64,000 bases of DNA from Solicoccozyma terricola (GCA_001600875.1 BCLD01000013.1:829748-893747), one strand, 5' to 3'; shown: positions 24,611 to 37,667, numbered from the stretch's first letter. Numbers and translations: made by a program. Notes: a model not told the origin generated them from the letters alone.

Positions 24611-26060
24611 CTATAGTCGGGAATCCACAGCGTCATCTGTTGACCCAGCAGCACTCCAGTCTGCTCTGTAATTGAGCACGAAGTCAACTTCCCCTCTCAG
24701 ATATGACGTGACGTAAATGGCCAGGGTGATAAAAATTGGAGACAGCAGTCCAGAGGCCATGAGCGCAATAGGTTGGGCGTAGGAGTAGGGGTCAGTAATG
24801 CCCTGTGCTGAACCATATTAGCCAGCCCAAGTGACAGGTAAAGGCAGTATGACACACGCACATAAATATGCTTCATATGCATGTCGTAGTTGTTGACCGC
24901 AATCGATAATGGAATGTAGGTGACCATGACTGCTGCACTGCCAATGGCGGCATACTGTGGAACAGCTGGAAGATATCCCTTTTTAAGACGAGTGAACAGC
25001 AGAGGTATCTCGACTTCCTTTACGAGTCCCTTGCTGTCGACCGCCAGAGACGCATCCGCTAAGCCAAGCAGAGTATGAGGATCCCTTGGCTCTCCGACCA
25101 CGATCCTGGCAGTTTGCCGACCCAGTCGTGCATTGACAATGTCCAGTCGATATAGCGCAGAGATAAGCTGCCCTATGGATCCGTACAGTACAAGAGTGAG
25201 GCAGAATTGGAGGGTTTCTGGTCCTGCCGCTGTGTTACCAGGGGAATCGGGCTCAGGAGTAGACTCCGTTGGTGCATCTTTGAGACCGAATGCCACAATG
25301 AATGCTAGTCCGACGGAGGCGAAGACCACGCTTAAGCCCAGAAAGCAAAGAGGTAGGAGGATGGGCCGTAGTGGTAGACGTCCGGTGAATAAACCTGCCA
25401 TCCTCGCCAGCTGGACCGTTGCGAGGGTAGACAGAGCGAGAAGGACTGGTAGCTTGGGTACGCTTGTGTAGCTGAGGAGAATGGGCAAGAATCCGAAGGT
25501 GACCCGAGCCACCCATTCTTGTTTGGAGTGCTGCACAGTGCCTCTCATCACTGACGGCATGTCTCTCAGCACGCTCAGTCTAAAATGAAATGTCACTTCC
25601 TCCCTACTCACATCCCTTGGCGTTTCTCGATAATCGACCACACATGAATCCTAAAATTCCGTTCAAAGTCCCGCCGCACGTGTAGCTCTATAGCCGATGG
25701 GTTAGCGCAACATCTCGTTCGGGTCTAGATGGAGAGACACACCGTCACGATACTGGCCACTGCCGTAGAAATCAATTTGAGGACAGCCGAGGGTAGCAAG
25801 ATGGGAGCCAGATTGACGATGATTGGCGTGAAGAAGATCATCGCCATCAATGCCCAGACCCCATATCTTGGATTCCCTTGCATGTGCCTCGCAGACCTCT
25901 CCAGCCAGTGTTGCGGCGGTGGCACTTCATCGTCCTCGTCCTGCGTGCTGAGTATCAAGGACACGTCCCACACGTTGGCATCACCTAGAGCCGCCAGAGC
26001 AAAGCTGAGTGGCAGTCCCAGACACACGCCAATAGCTTGCGATGGTAGCGTCCACAGCAT
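24611..26060 (-). CDS. Polytopic membrane protein of unknown function
   Basis: Exons 26060-25743, 25685-25612, 25579-24862 and 24802-24611 give 1302 nt, 433 aa. About eight hydrophobic segments are visible, e.g. YGVWALMAMIFFTPIIV, VVFASVGLAFIVAFG, TLVLYGSIGQLISALY and GLLSPIFITLAIYV. A charged loop DFERNFRIHVWSIIEKRQG connects the first two and later helices. The intron at 25611-25580 is only 32 nt, though it restores frame precisely. The 5' end is uncertain: the frame is open above the chosen ATG but reaches a stop, and an unrelated frame (26199 down) could contribute another exon. No family recognised; no transporter signature seen. Confidence 0.6.
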
Positions 26061-26463
26061 ACTGGGTGCCCTCCACAACGAGGGATGGATTATAGGCAAT
26101 ATAGGAAGGAGAGCGTCGAAAGTCGAACAGCGATCCTTCAACGGGTTTTTCCAATGACGTCATCATCTGCGGGAGGTGACGTATATTGCTTGCACTCATG
26201 CCGCCTTAACCTGCCTCTTCAGCATGTGCTGTTCGCGATCCATTGCTACTCCGAAGAGAGCCAGATCTGTTGATATCGAAGGCATCCGGCTCTGAGAGTG
26301 CTCGTACAAGGTATCCAGCAATTGAAGCCCAACGAGATGTGCAACTCTGATAGCCATGTCCCAGCGGAGGGAAAAATATCATCATATCTGGCACCTCTAC
26401 ATAATACACGCTCCGATTCCATGGGGGAAATACGTCGCTTGCTGGCACTCGCATCTTCGTCCT
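26061..26463. other. Between aldolase 3' end and membrane-protein 5' end
   Basis: Likely promoter and possible missing 5' exon of the membrane protein; no recognisable coding signature. Confidence 0.4.
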
Positions 26464-27774
26464 TTACAAGCTTTGTTCGTATTCCCAAACAGAGCGCAAA
26501 TCGGTATCAATCATGATCTTGGTCGCATCGTCGACCTTGGGCAATGGCTGTCTTGGAATACCACCCAGGCCCTTCTCCACCAAAGAGTCGAGAGCGTATT
26601 TGGTGCCACCAATCCCAGCTTTGACGATAATCCAGTCTGCTGACGATACTGTAAGGTATACCGCAGACTGTCAGTTCGGCTCAATGACACATTAGTGAGG
26701 CGGTTCACCCACCTTTATCTTGTAACGCCAGAGCTTCCTTCATCGTTTCAGCATCACCGGTTGCAAGCGCTTTCACCGATGTGTCATAGAGCTTGACGAT
26801 GAGCTTGGGGAAGACATTTCCTGTTCCTGTGATGCAACCGGTGTGTCTCGCTGTGAGTGCAGGAAGAAGGTAATCGGAGAACCCGGGAAGGATTTGGAAA
26901 GGACCGTGGTGCGATAGGTAGGTCTTGGATTGGGTGTGAGCAGCGATTCGGTGGCCTTTTCCAATGCCGGCGCAGGTGAGCTGGAAAATAGGGAGGTGGA
27001 AGGCGGGGGGGTTACCAAAAATGATTCGGTCGACATGGAACCACACTTCCTCTCACCTTGACACCGAAGCAATTGGGATGTTCAGACAGCTCGATGATCA
27101 GGTCCGAGTCGAGGTCGATTCCGGATGCAGCACCGCTGGGATGGGAGTGGGGGTTGGCGTTGGTCAGACAAGCAAGTAGCAGATGGATTTACGTCTGGGA
27201 GGAGAAACTCACGGGAAGTTGTAGATCATGACCGGGATGGGACTGTTATCAAATACAGTGACGAAAAAGTCCTTGATGGCAGTCCTATTCTTCCCCATGG
27301 CGAAGGCAAAGTATCCAGGGCAAATGACGATGGAGTAATCGGCGCCTGCTGCTGCGGCCTGTTTCGTCAACTCGACAGTGTGACGAGCAGAACCACCGCC
27401 TGTTCCGACTAGTAAAGGGACTGATTCGAAGCCGTTGGAGTCGAGAGCTTTGCGTGACGATGTGATGACGAGCAGCCGTTCTTCGTCTGACTGATGAGAT
27501 GCTGATGGTGATATCGCGGAAGGGTGCGGATATATATCAGATGCCCGGTGCGTGGATGACTGCTGCGAAACTCACCTTCTCCATTCGTACCCAACAAGAC
27601 GATACCCATGCCAGCGGATGCCATCCTGATGACTTGCTTTTGCAATGCAGGAATGTCGATCTGCTCGTCTGCTGTGAACGGTGTGATCAAGGGGCAGTAG
27701 ACGCCATTGTGGAAAGGTCTAGATGGGAGCGTCCTGCTGCCTGATTGACCGTTGCTCGCGTTTGTGGAAGGCAT
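26464..27774 (-). CDS. DapA/DHDPS-family aldolase, 2-keto-3-deoxy sugar-acid aldolase candidate
   Basis: Class I (Schiff-base) lyase family covering dihydrodipicolinate synthase and 2-keto-3-deoxy-gluconate/galactonate aldolases, the latter yielding pyruvate and an aldehyde. Five exons: 27774-27576, 27501-27213, 27135-27057, 26980-26713, 26648-26464; 1020 nt, 339 aa. Motifs: VYCPLITPF, LLGTNGEASH (pyruvate-binding Thr), VMIYNFPGAASG (catalytic Tyr) and FGVKLTCAG (candidate Schiff-base Lys). Fungi do not use DHDPS for lysine, so a sugar-acid role fits best, and galactonate dehydratase lies 3.6 kb away. Other family activities (4-hydroxy-2-oxoglutarate aldolase) remain possible. Confidence 0.87.
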
Positions 27775-27875
27775 GTTTGTAGATGGGGGGTTTCTGTTGG
27801 TGGGGGGTTTCTGTCGGTGTGGGGTGTGTCTGTCGATGTAGGGTCTGGTCTGCGCTCCATCTAGCGGGATGGGAT

Positions 27876-27883
27876 CTATATAC
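27876..27883 (-). promoter_or_regulatory. TATA-like element of the aldolase gene
   Basis: TATATAGA on the minus strand about 100 bp upstream of the ATG at 27774, within the 307-bp region shared with the divergent Zn2Cys6 gene. Confidence 0.4.
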
Positions 27884-28081
27884 TCCTGGAGAAGAAAGGG
27901 ACGGGGTAATCCACGGGATGTATCGGCATGCAGCGGCAAACAGCGGCAACCTCGGACACCGTGAGAAAGTGACTCACCCCCCTCCAATCCGCGGTCCCCA
28001 TCATGTTGCCGAGATCATCCATCAGCACTAAGTCCCATCGTCGATACCACCCCCCACCCAAGCACGCACTCGTCAGAGCAA

Positions 28082-30276
28082 ATGCAGTCTTCCCATCCCC
28101 CCTCTTCCGTCGGCGACTCTATGCGACAACAGCGTCCATCAACGTCACCCTTTCCACCGCGTCCGACATCACCAGCGACAGGCGTAACGGCCGCGATCCC
28201 TAGACGAGGTTACAAGGCTTGTACCCACTGTCGCAGTCGCAAGACACGATGCGATCTGGGAGACGTTAATGCGCCATCAGCACCACCATGCTCGCGGTGT
28301 AAGCGGGAGCAGAAAGAATGCGTCTTCCCGCCTAGTAAACGAAAGAGGTCTGCCACCCAGGAGTCTGCGTCAAGTCGAGTGGATCATGGTGTGGCCGGAG
28401 GTGGTGGTGGTGATGGGAGCAACACTACATCGGTAGCTGATCCCAACGCATTGTCGTCGCGTGCTGTTGCTCCTCGGAATGACCAGTCATCCTTTGCGCT
28501 TCAAACACAGGCCATACGCAGTGATGGTCGACAGCACAACAATTGGGCCAACGAAACAGCAGGTTCACACTTGCACTCAGACTCAGAGGACCACGTTCCC
28601 ATTCCATTTTTCCCGTCCAACACGTCTGAACACCTTCTCACCGAATGGAATCACCAATCGGGGATGTCTGTTGGTACGGGCTTACCTGTTGTCGACGACC
28701 CACTCTCGTTCTTGCAACATGGTCCGATACAGCATCACTCATCTGCCATGATTGAAACGTCCAATTGGATGACTGGATTGACAACACCTTTGACCCGGCA
28801 TCCAGGACATATTCAATCCGTCGAGACGACGGCATTCAACTCTGATCAAAATCACCACGATTATCGCCAGTCCTCCGCCATCGCCACCATGCAACATGCG
28901 CCCACTGGACCCCGAACCACCACGCATGCAGAACAAAATACCAGTACCGTTGATATAGCGTCGTATGAGACGTCTGGAAATTCCTTCACATCCGCCACGC
29001 CTACCATATCGAATTGGGACCCTTCCCCCGTTTCTCTCGCGCCGCTAGATGAAGGCCGGGATACTGATCCTCCTGTGACAGAACACGAAGTTAACAAACG
29101 GAGGCGACTCAACTCTACGTCTTTTGCAAAGGATAGCAGTCATCGTCCATCACGTCGCCAGCACACCTCCGACTCGCGAGATATCGTGGTGGCGGACATG
29201 CACAACGAGTCAGATGCACTCGATATTCTAGCCATGGCAGCGTTGGGCGGGAAGAAGGACAAGGGCAGAGGACAAGGGTCGTCTCTAAATCGCGGTGGAC
29301 AGCGACCGTTTGAGAACGCGGGAGAGGATTTGCCTAACGAATCGGACGATTTTGGAGAGACTTTGACTTACCATTCGGTACCGTTGGAAGACGAGACCTC
29401 TACTTTGAAACGCCAAGCTCCGAGATCCAACTTTGATACGTCGGTCGAACATTCCCACGATAACCGGTCTCATGTCACCGGACGGCCTTCAGACCCATCA
29501 CCGATGGCACCAAACTCTACGAAAACGTCCGCTCGTCATACCGTCCGAATGGATACAACTGTAGATTACATTCCAGACCCCGATGATGACTTGGGTGATG
29601 TTGCAGTACTATCCGATTTTCCACTCGTGGAGCAAGGGATCGCAGATGAGGAACAGGTCATGAAGTTGTGTCGGGCATTCTTTCAACGGCATCATCATAT
29701 ATTCGTCAGTATTTCGTTCACCGTGAGGTCTGGTGCTGGCAAGCTCATCACGGTTCTACCACATTCACAGCCGATCCTAAGCCCATCCCGTATACCTCGG
29801 ACAGATGCCGCCATCGCCAGGTTTTCCCGCGATGAACGATACTTGCTCACAGCCATTATTATCATCGCAAGTCGGCCTGATCCGTCTCCGTCAATGCGAA
29901 GAATACATGCGCAGGCCTGGGAGGTTATGAAGGTGAGGGTTTCAGAGCTGTATCTTCAAAACTCTCCATCCTTACGTCGCCTCATAGGAGTACCTAAGCG
30001 AGATTGCATTTTGCGGAGCGCTTCCAACCGTTGGCCTCGTTGAAGGACTGCTCCTGCTCGCAGAGAATCTGCCACGCGGGCAAACTACCTCACTCAGGTT
30101 CTCCCAGGCAAAACCTCGAACAAAAGAAGGCAAACCAGTCGTCAGTGGTGGAGCGGAGAATCGACAGGCGTGGATGCTCATCGGAATGGCTATCAGAGCC
30201 GCATATGGCCTGGGACTAGATCAGGTTAGTGATAGTGTTCATGGCTTCTGGCCCTGGGACCTGACCTCCTCCCCTT

Positions 30277-30308
<32 letters not shown>

Positions 30309-32650
30309 CCCCCCCCCCCCCCCCCTCCCCCCCCCCCCCCCCCCCCCCCCCCCGCCCCCCCCCCCCCCCCCCCCCCCCCCCCGGCGCCGTGGGACTACTA
30401 CAGCTTTCACGCAACGCCGCCGATGCAAAGTCTACCCCTGAGCTGGAGCGTTCAAGACTAGCGTGGACTTGTGAGTCGTGTTTCATTCTTGTGCCAGCGC
30501 TGGAAGTCCTGGCGGCGACCAGCTGAGACAAAGAGTTGTTTGCAGACTGTTATATTTTCGATCGACAGATCAGCATACGTACTGGCAAGGCGTTCTGGTC
30601 ACGGGGTCCTTCGCTCTGCTTCCAGGGGTACTCGAACATATCTCAGGTGAGTTGACGGTGACCAACTGATAACATCGTGAGTGCTGAAACCAGAGGTGAC
30701 ATGAATCCAGACGGGACCTGCTGCTGCCGCAGATTATTTCCCTTCCTTGAACGAATCCCATTCCGCGGATGACACAGACAATGCTGGGCGACAAGAGGAT
30801 GAGTCGATAGGCGATAGTGCTTCTTTGGTACAAGCCTGTAAGACTATTGGTCGGTGATTCTGTGGTTGCCGGCTGAGAACATTCAACCTTATCACGTCCT
30901 CCTCAGATTTAGAGTTGACGCAATGTGAGTCATGGAGGATTGTTGCTTATATGAATCGCAACTGAGTCTGTGCCGTACAGTGCGAGTATTTTTACGCCGA
31001 TATCAACATCGTTGCGCCTTCACCGCCTAACTCTGAAGCTTCACCTGCATCTTACAGGATGACCAACGTTCATGACGTCTTTTACCCCAGCACGAATCGC
31101 CTGCATTCCCTTGTGGAGCATGGAGAATATTTTGTGAGCCACATCCCTTGCCTTTGCGATTGTGTTCACCTTTGACTTTTCACGTTTCTCCAGAAATATC
31201 TGGATGATGTCAGTAAAGCTTGCGGACGAGACACGCGACTGATTTGGTGCTGATGGCAGCTGCGGATCACGGGTCACAGTTCAACAGCGCACTGGAAAGC
31301 TTCAAGACCACTTGGTCACGTCGGCGGTTAGTACTGTTCCGAGCGTGGAATAAATCCGGCCTGCAGGCTGAGAATACATTCACAGGTGGAAGCAATTCCC
31401 CTTGTCCCATCTCGTCTGGTGTATGTTCCATTACGTGCGGCTCTACACTTGCTCCTTTGCATTTGTGAGTAGATCGTCTGCTCGTTTTCAAGGGGTAGAA
31501 ATTGAGCAGTTCCTCTTCCTTCCACAGCAAGCGCATATCCAGCGGTCCTCTGAGAGGGCCAAGAGGGAGCGATTAATGGCTGCTGCTGGCAGCAAAGTGG
31601 ACCAACTCGCCAATAGAACACACTCGGCGTCGTTTTTCCCTCGATGTGAGTCCGACCGAACTTGGCGTTGGCAACGAATGCGAGACTGACATCCAAACGC
31701 ATGCCATCAGGCTCTGCTTCGACTCCGGACGCGCTGGTAAGGCTGCAATATGTTGCATTGAAAGCCATAGGCTGACTTGGGCAATTATTGTTCCCCTCCC
31801 CTCGTCGAACAGTACATCTACGAATCTATTCACGCCGCGGGGGAGATCCTTTCTATTTGCGTCGACATCCTTTCCCCAAAGGACGTGCTACTTTTCCTAC
31901 CTTCGAGGTTTCTGCTATGGTTTTTGTACGCAGCCGTCTTCCTCCTCAAGGTGTGTAACGTGGCTGTTAGCCGGTACTTTCAGTGTACTGACTATACGTT
32001 GCATCCGGTAGGCGGTATATTCCGGGGCGATGGTCAAAGCCGACCATGCTGCGTAAGTCCCAACTTGCAGTTGACGCTTTCCAGCCAGATAACATTGACT
32101 CACCGACTTCTCCAGGACGCTGGCCCTGGTTGAGCGAACATGTACCTGTCTGATAACGTGCTCGACAGACAAGGAGCATCCTGCTGTCCGTTATGGGTCG
32201 ATGATTCGTCTTCTGAGCGCGAAGCTTTCGCAACAATCGGACACTAGCGTTGGTGTGCGCCAATATTGCTCCGTATGCCAACGAGCTGATCTACTCCCTC
32301 TTGTTCAGGCATTCCCGAGTCGTGCAGGCACGCCGGACGGCACTCTGCTTAGAACCTCGAACATATCGGACCTGGAAGACATCCCCGCTGGCGAAGGAGG
32401 TCCAAGGAGTCGCGAGGCAGTTGAAGGCACGTCAAGACCACAGAGTCACATGAACTTGCCTACTGGCGATACCCTGTTGGACGGAGATTTGAGCCAGTGG
32501 CTGTCCTTCCAAGCCAACGCAGACACCTGGAATACAAATGAGCTGGCCCAGGACGATTTACTGAGACGGTTGCTTGATGAACCTGCGGCGCAAACAGGGC
32601 TATCGGATTATAATTACGATTACATGATGTGGAACGGCATGCAAATATAG
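28082..32650 (+). CDS. Zn2Cys6 fungal-specific transcription factor
   Basis: DNA-binding regulator. Residues about 40-75 hold the zinc cluster [11 protein letters not shown]...[12 protein letters not shown] long disordered region follows, then a fungal-specific middle homology domain: [89 protein letters not shown], and [14 protein letters not shown] near the end. Exons include 28082-29704, 29771-29932, 29988-30224, 30404-30470, 30546-30646, 30711-30837, 30907-30924 and 31058-31133, with more to 32650. The junction 30924/31058 is off by one base with consensus sites, and the exon end near 31770 lacks a GT donor, so the gene may have lesions or errors. It faces the aldolase gene, a plausible target. 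Confidence 0.8.
30277..30382. repeat. C-rich tract inside a regulator intron
   Basis: About 106 nt, almost all C with a few T and one G, within the 179-nt intron 30225-30403 of the Zn2Cys6 gene. Frames read through it as poly-Pro or poly-Gly are artefacts. Confidence 0.9.
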
Positions 32651-33065
32651 TCTTGTAATGTTGTGTGTATACTGGATGTGCGTTGTTACTCCGCGTTGAG
32701 GCGAGGAATTTGACCGACCGGCAGTCAAGACTCTGTCGATGCATTACGGCGGGATAAGGATCTTGGGCCATAAATAGGGGCATACCCGCGTTGAACCGAT
32801 ATCTGGCGCATTTCCCATATCGAACAGCACGGCAAACCACGGGACGGCGATTCATTCTCAGGAACAGACCGTGCGGGGAAATGACGAGACCCCAGCCTGG
32901 ACATGTATATGAAGGCCCTGCACTCGTATTTCATTGACACAACCCACCAGATCTCCTCCGCCTCCCTTCTCCTTGTCACCCCATCTTCACTCCAATCAGA
33001 CCACGCTTCCTGTTCAAAAACACACCTTGAACCTCGTCAATTTCGCCACCCAGCTCTTCGCCACC
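32651..33065. other. Intergenic
   Basis: Promoter region of the downstream MFS transporter. No gene seen. Confidence 0.5.
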
Positions 33066-34870
33066 ATGAGCTCCATCGACGAAGGAAAGTATGCTGCAAA
33101 TCACTCCGAGGGCAAGGGACTCGACACTGCGTACGCATACCAGCCCGAATATGTGACCGACCAGTACGAGGATAGGCACCTCGCCGTCGAGGTACCCATC
33201 TCCCTGCAAGGGCTCAGTGCTGAAGACCTCGCCGAAGTCGACAGGAAGGTCACGCGGAAGCTCGACCTCTTGCTGATGCCGGTGTTGGTCGTCCTCTACA
33301 TTTTGTGAGTCCGAATGTGAAGACAGGAGGGTAAAACGTTTCTGAAGATGTCCGTCCAGAAACTATCTCGACCGTCAGAACATCTCGAGTGCCAAGCTCG
33401 CTCACATCATCCCCGATCTCCATATGACGGCCATCGATTACTCCACTGCTGGTGAGTATCAAGCTACCCGGGCATTTATTTATTCATCAACTGACATCAT
33501 CTCACAGTCGCCATCCTCTTTGCCGGTTATGTGTCCCTTCAAATTCCTTCCAACATGATCGCTTCAAAGATCAAGTACCCAGGTATCTACATCTGCGGCA
33601 TGTGCGCTGCTTGGGGCCTCGTCTCTGCTGTGAGCTTCGTCGTCGTTCGTTGACGATCTGTGACAATTGGCTAACGACACACTCAGTGTACCGCCACCGT
33701 ACACAACTTTACTGGTCTCGTCATCTGTCGTACCTTTCTCGGCTTCACCGAGGCTGCTTTCTTCCCCGGCGCGGTCTTTCTTCTCTCCACCTTTTACGAA
33801 AAGAAGCAGATGGCGTTGCGGACCGCCGTACTTTACTCTGGCTCGCAGATCGGCAACGCCTTTGGAGGTCTCTTTGCCATCGTTATCCTCAAGCTTGACG
33901 GCCAGCACGGCATCGAGGGGTGGAGGTGGCTGTTCATCGTTGAGGGCGTCATGACCATCGGCCTCGCCATGATCTTTGCGACGTTCATTCCCAACAAGCC
34001 CAACTCGATCCGGTGGCTCACCCCGATGGAGCGCGATCACCTTCAATACCGTCTCGAAGTCGATCGCGCTTCCAAGGACTCGACTGACGAGGTGTCTGCT
34101 TTCCGTGCATTCATATTGGCGGTCAAGGATCCCAAAACCTGGCTCCTCTGCGGTTGTTTGCAGATGAACTACATTGCTGCCTCTGTCACCAACTTCTGTG
34201 AGTTGTTGGGCCCGTAATGTTTCGTTCTGGCGTTGGCTTAGACCTTTGTCATAGTCCCCATCGTTGTTTCTGGCCTTGGATTCTCGAGGACCATTACCCT
34301 AGCCATCACCGCTCCCCCCTACATCATTTGCTGCTTTGTCATCATCATCAACGGCTACTTTTCCGACAAGAGGCAGAGGCGTATGCAACATATCGTTGGC
34401 CCTTTCATCATCACTATTATCGCCAACATCATTGCCCTTAGTACCACCGCGATCGCTCGTGAGTCCTCCGTGACAGAGATTTGGATCCCAAGCTAACCCC
34501 CACCCACGCAGCTCGCTACTTTGCCATGTGCCTCCTTCCCGGGTCCTTCTACTCTGCCTCGATCGTCATCCTTTCCTGGATCTCGTCTGCCATGACGGGT
34601 CCACATGTCAAGCGAGCCGTCGTTTACGCTCTCATTAATGCTATCTGCAACACTCCCAACATCTGGACATCTTACCTCTACTTTAACGGACCGAGGTACA
34701 TTGTCGCTTTCTCAGTGGACCTCGCCGCATCCGTCGGCACCATCGCGTTCGCCCTTTTGACCTGGTACTATCTACGAAGACAGAACGCCAAGATTGACCG
34801 TGGGGAGCATTTGGGCGCTTCTGGCCCAACTCAAGTGCAGCTGGACGCCGGGTTCAAGTATCAGCTGTAA
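33066..34870 (+). CDS. MFS transporter, allantoate-permease (ACS) family
   Basis: Plasma-membrane carrier for organic anions; this family includes Dal5 and sugar-acid or vitamin carriers. Exons 33066-33304, 33360-33451, 33508-33629, 33687-34197, 34255-34458, 34512-34870 give 1527 nt, 508 aa. Motifs: LNYLDRQNISSAKL in TM1, TFLGFTEAAFFPGAVFLLSTFY, EGWRWLFIVEGVMTI and about 12 membrane segments, with a 60-residue hydrophilic N-terminus and short cytosolic tail. Its place beside galactonate-type genes suggests uptake of a sugar acid (inference). Confidence 0.92.
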
Positions 34871-35191
34871 ATTACGGTAGTCGGCTGGATTAGTGGCGCG
34901 CAACTAGAAGTAATATATTGTTATTACTGTCATCAAGGTTACAATCGGGTATTTTGTCCGTCTCAACCTGGTGTCGTTTCTCAAATAAATAGAATGTTGC
35001 ATCGACCGCGTCACTTCCATACAGTCACTGGAACAGGACTTGGAGGGTCGCCATCGTTTACCGTGTGAAGCGTAAGGTGTGCCCTCTTTCTCCCTCCGGT
35101 CCTGATCTTCACATTATATACCTTTCCATGTCGCATTCTATGGTACACTCTACACGACGGAAACGATTTTTCAGGCCATCGGTCGCCATGT
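34871..35191. other. Intergenic between convergent transporters
   Basis: 3' flanks only; no gene seen. Confidence 0.5.
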
Positions 35192-37667
35192 TCAGTGCGC
35201 ATACTTGCTTCTCTCTCTCAATGTAGCGCCATATTTCTTGATCAACCAGAACAATGGCACCATCAGTGCGGAGAGGCCTGCAAGGAGGCTTGATCCAGGT
35301 CCGATACCGAGGTTGGTGTAGAAAGCATGGCCGAAAAGGGGGAAGACGGAGGCCAACGTCGATCTGAAGAGATCATTGGCTGCTAGGACAGAGCCTGTGT
35401 GGGAGTAGTACGCCGTTGGGAGGTACCTGATCGAGCGGAGATGTCAGCCCAGGAAAGGAATCCGCCATCGGCTCGGTACTCACACCAAGATTGACTGGAA
35501 CGACAAATAGACGCCGGGCAGGTCTGCGTATGGTAACACGTCAGCATGACCCGGGTGCCCAAAACCTCGAATCCGACTCACAAAGAGCTCCAAAGATGAC
35601 GGGCACGATCCAATGGACACTCTTCCTGGCCGTCCATCCAAAGATCAAGGTGACGATAGGGATCGAGATGGATGCGATCAACCCGATTTCCAACCTGTCC
35701 TCAGGTACAAACTTTCCAGTCGCATACAGCTTGCCGATTCGTATCTTTTGATAGTACACGTATCCGATAAAAGTGAGAATACCCGTGACTGCAAAGGCCA
35801 CGAACGGGAGCTGAGATACGCCGAGGTTCCAGCCGTACACGCCTTCCTCGGAGTAGATCAACGGGAAAGATTCAAAGAATAGGTAGAACTGGAATTATCC
35901 GGTGTGAGCTGCTGACCCGGGGGGGGGGGGGGATAACGGCCGGGACTTACGATCGAGTAGACCAGTCCTAGGTACAAGCTGACGACAAACACAGCTGGTT
36001 CAATCAACAGCCTCAAGGGCATGACCAGGGCGTCTCTAAAGACATCCTTGATTTTGGTGTTCGCTTGATCGATCTCGGATTGAGAACGAAGGTCTTTGTT
36101 TCCGGTAGCCTTTCTGAGCCTGCGGGCCTTACGGAGTAGAATGGTACTGGCGAGGGTTCTGGGAGGCGAGAGGGTCAGTTGGGGTAGAAGTAATATGTCG
36201 CCGCGGCACTCACTCGGGAAGGAAAAAGAACAGCGAAATCGTCGCAAAGGCAGAGATCCACATCAGGATCAGAATAGGCCATTGCCATCCGTTATTCATC
36301 GCGGCAAAGCCAGCGATGACTGGTCCTAGGACTGGTCCGCAGACCGCTCCGATAGCCCAGGCAGCGATAGCATACGGTACCTTTGCCTCTGGCCACATGT
36401 CAATCAACGTTGCTCCTCCGGTAGCTAGAGCGGGAGATCCTATGAACCCGGTGAGGAAACGGAATACCATGATGGTCTCGATGTTTCGGGCGAAGATGAT
36501 GGGGAGTTGGAAGATGGTGAAGATGATCATGGATGCGATGTAGACGGGTGTTCTTCCCCAGAGAGGGAGTTCCTGTAAGGGAGTGAGGAGCATAGGTCCG
36601 ACTCCGTAGCTGGCGGCAGGTCAGTCGGCTGGGGACACGGAGTAGGCTGAGGCGTACTCACCCAAACACGAAGAGAGATAACCCGAGGACTCCAACGGTC
36701 AAAGAGACGTCGAAATGTTCCATGATCCCGGGAATGGAGGGAGTGTCTGAAGTCGGCACAGCGTCAGCCTGGCAGAAGATTACCCCTTTCCCCAACCGAC
36801 TCACAGATTGCACTTCCAGCGTAAACTGCAAACGTCAGCAGGACAATCTGACTCGTCACGAACAGCCTTTTCTTCAATGACCAGTTTTTCGGGTTCGCGG
36901 GATCATCTGGGGGGGGGGGGGGGGGGGGGGGGGGAGGGGATTATAATCAGCTTGTTGTTTGTCCGTCATCGATGGGTGATATGCGCTCACCCGGTCCATC
37001 CCAATCCACCAAGGGCGACGGGTTTCGTGAGTTTGAAGGGGGTGCCCAGGTGGTTTGAGAGCTGTCTAGGGCTCGTTCTTTTTGAGTGATGGCGAGTGCC
37101 TCTCTGCGTATTGGGGGTGTATGTTGAGTAACGACAACAACGAACGGACGAGTATTACGAGATCCTCACCTATACTCCTCACACTCCGTCACACCACTCT
37201 CCAAAGCCGCCTGAACATCTAATTTCCCATCCTTTCCTCGGAACCTACATTCCTTTACAGGTTCGGTGGCCGTAGTGATTGCTCCTCCGGTCGGACTGAC
37301 GAGAGTCTGAGAAGAGACATTTCGAGAGCGGTCGACGGGGATTGCGTTGGGTAGTTTGAGACCGTTGGTAAATGAGATGGTGGAGTTGGGAGTGAATTCC
37401 TTGTCTACGTTGCGGGTCTTTGATCGAGGTATCGTCCCATCTTCGTTGACCAGAGTGTCGGATGGAGATGGGTTGATGACGTATTGGGACGGGATTTCAC
37501 TGTGGCCGGGGGGGCGGAGGGTGTTAGTGGGGGAGGACGTCGACGACGGTGGGGCACCACCCGAACTCTTACTAGTCTGCCCTCTGCTCGTCGTAGGGGA
37601 ATATCTTGCCGCCGGAGGCAAAGTTGACGAGGGAACCAAACGTTGCATCTCTGATGAGGTCGAGCAT
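35192..37667 (-). CDS. MFS transporter, DHA1 (polyamine/multidrug) family
   Basis: Proton antiporter of the fungal FLU1/TPO type. The N-terminus is the family block LIRDATFGSLVNFASG...IFPYDEQRADY (exons 37667-37573 and 37499-37170), then a Ser/Thr-rich region, LVDWDGP, DPANPKNWSLKKRLFVTSQI (36906-36805) and 12 TM segments including YTPSIPGIMEHF, MVFRFLTGFIGSPALATGGA and PAVFVVSLYLGLVYSIFYLFF; it ends RSKYAH. Introns are about 60-85 nt; two carry homopolymer C tracts on the coding strand, one directly against its acceptor. Substrate not predictable. Confidence 0.9.
35919..35932. repeat. 14-nt G run (C on the coding strand) in a transporter intron
   Basis: Lies in the intron before the IFYLFFES exon of the DHA1 transporter. 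Confidence 0.9.
36909..36934. repeat. 26-nt G run (C on the coding strand) ending at a splice acceptor
   Basis: On the coding strand the C tract runs straight into AG/ATGATCCC, so it replaces the usual polypyrimidine tract of this intron. Confidence 0.9.

Noticed and set aside
30216..30531. Poly-Pro / poly-Gly frames at 30.2-30.5 kb
   Set aside because: Translation of an intronic C tract inside the Zn2Cys6 gene.
31041..31277. Minus-strand frames over 30.5-32.9 kb
   Set aside because: Shadows of the spliced Zn2Cys6 gene on the plus strand.
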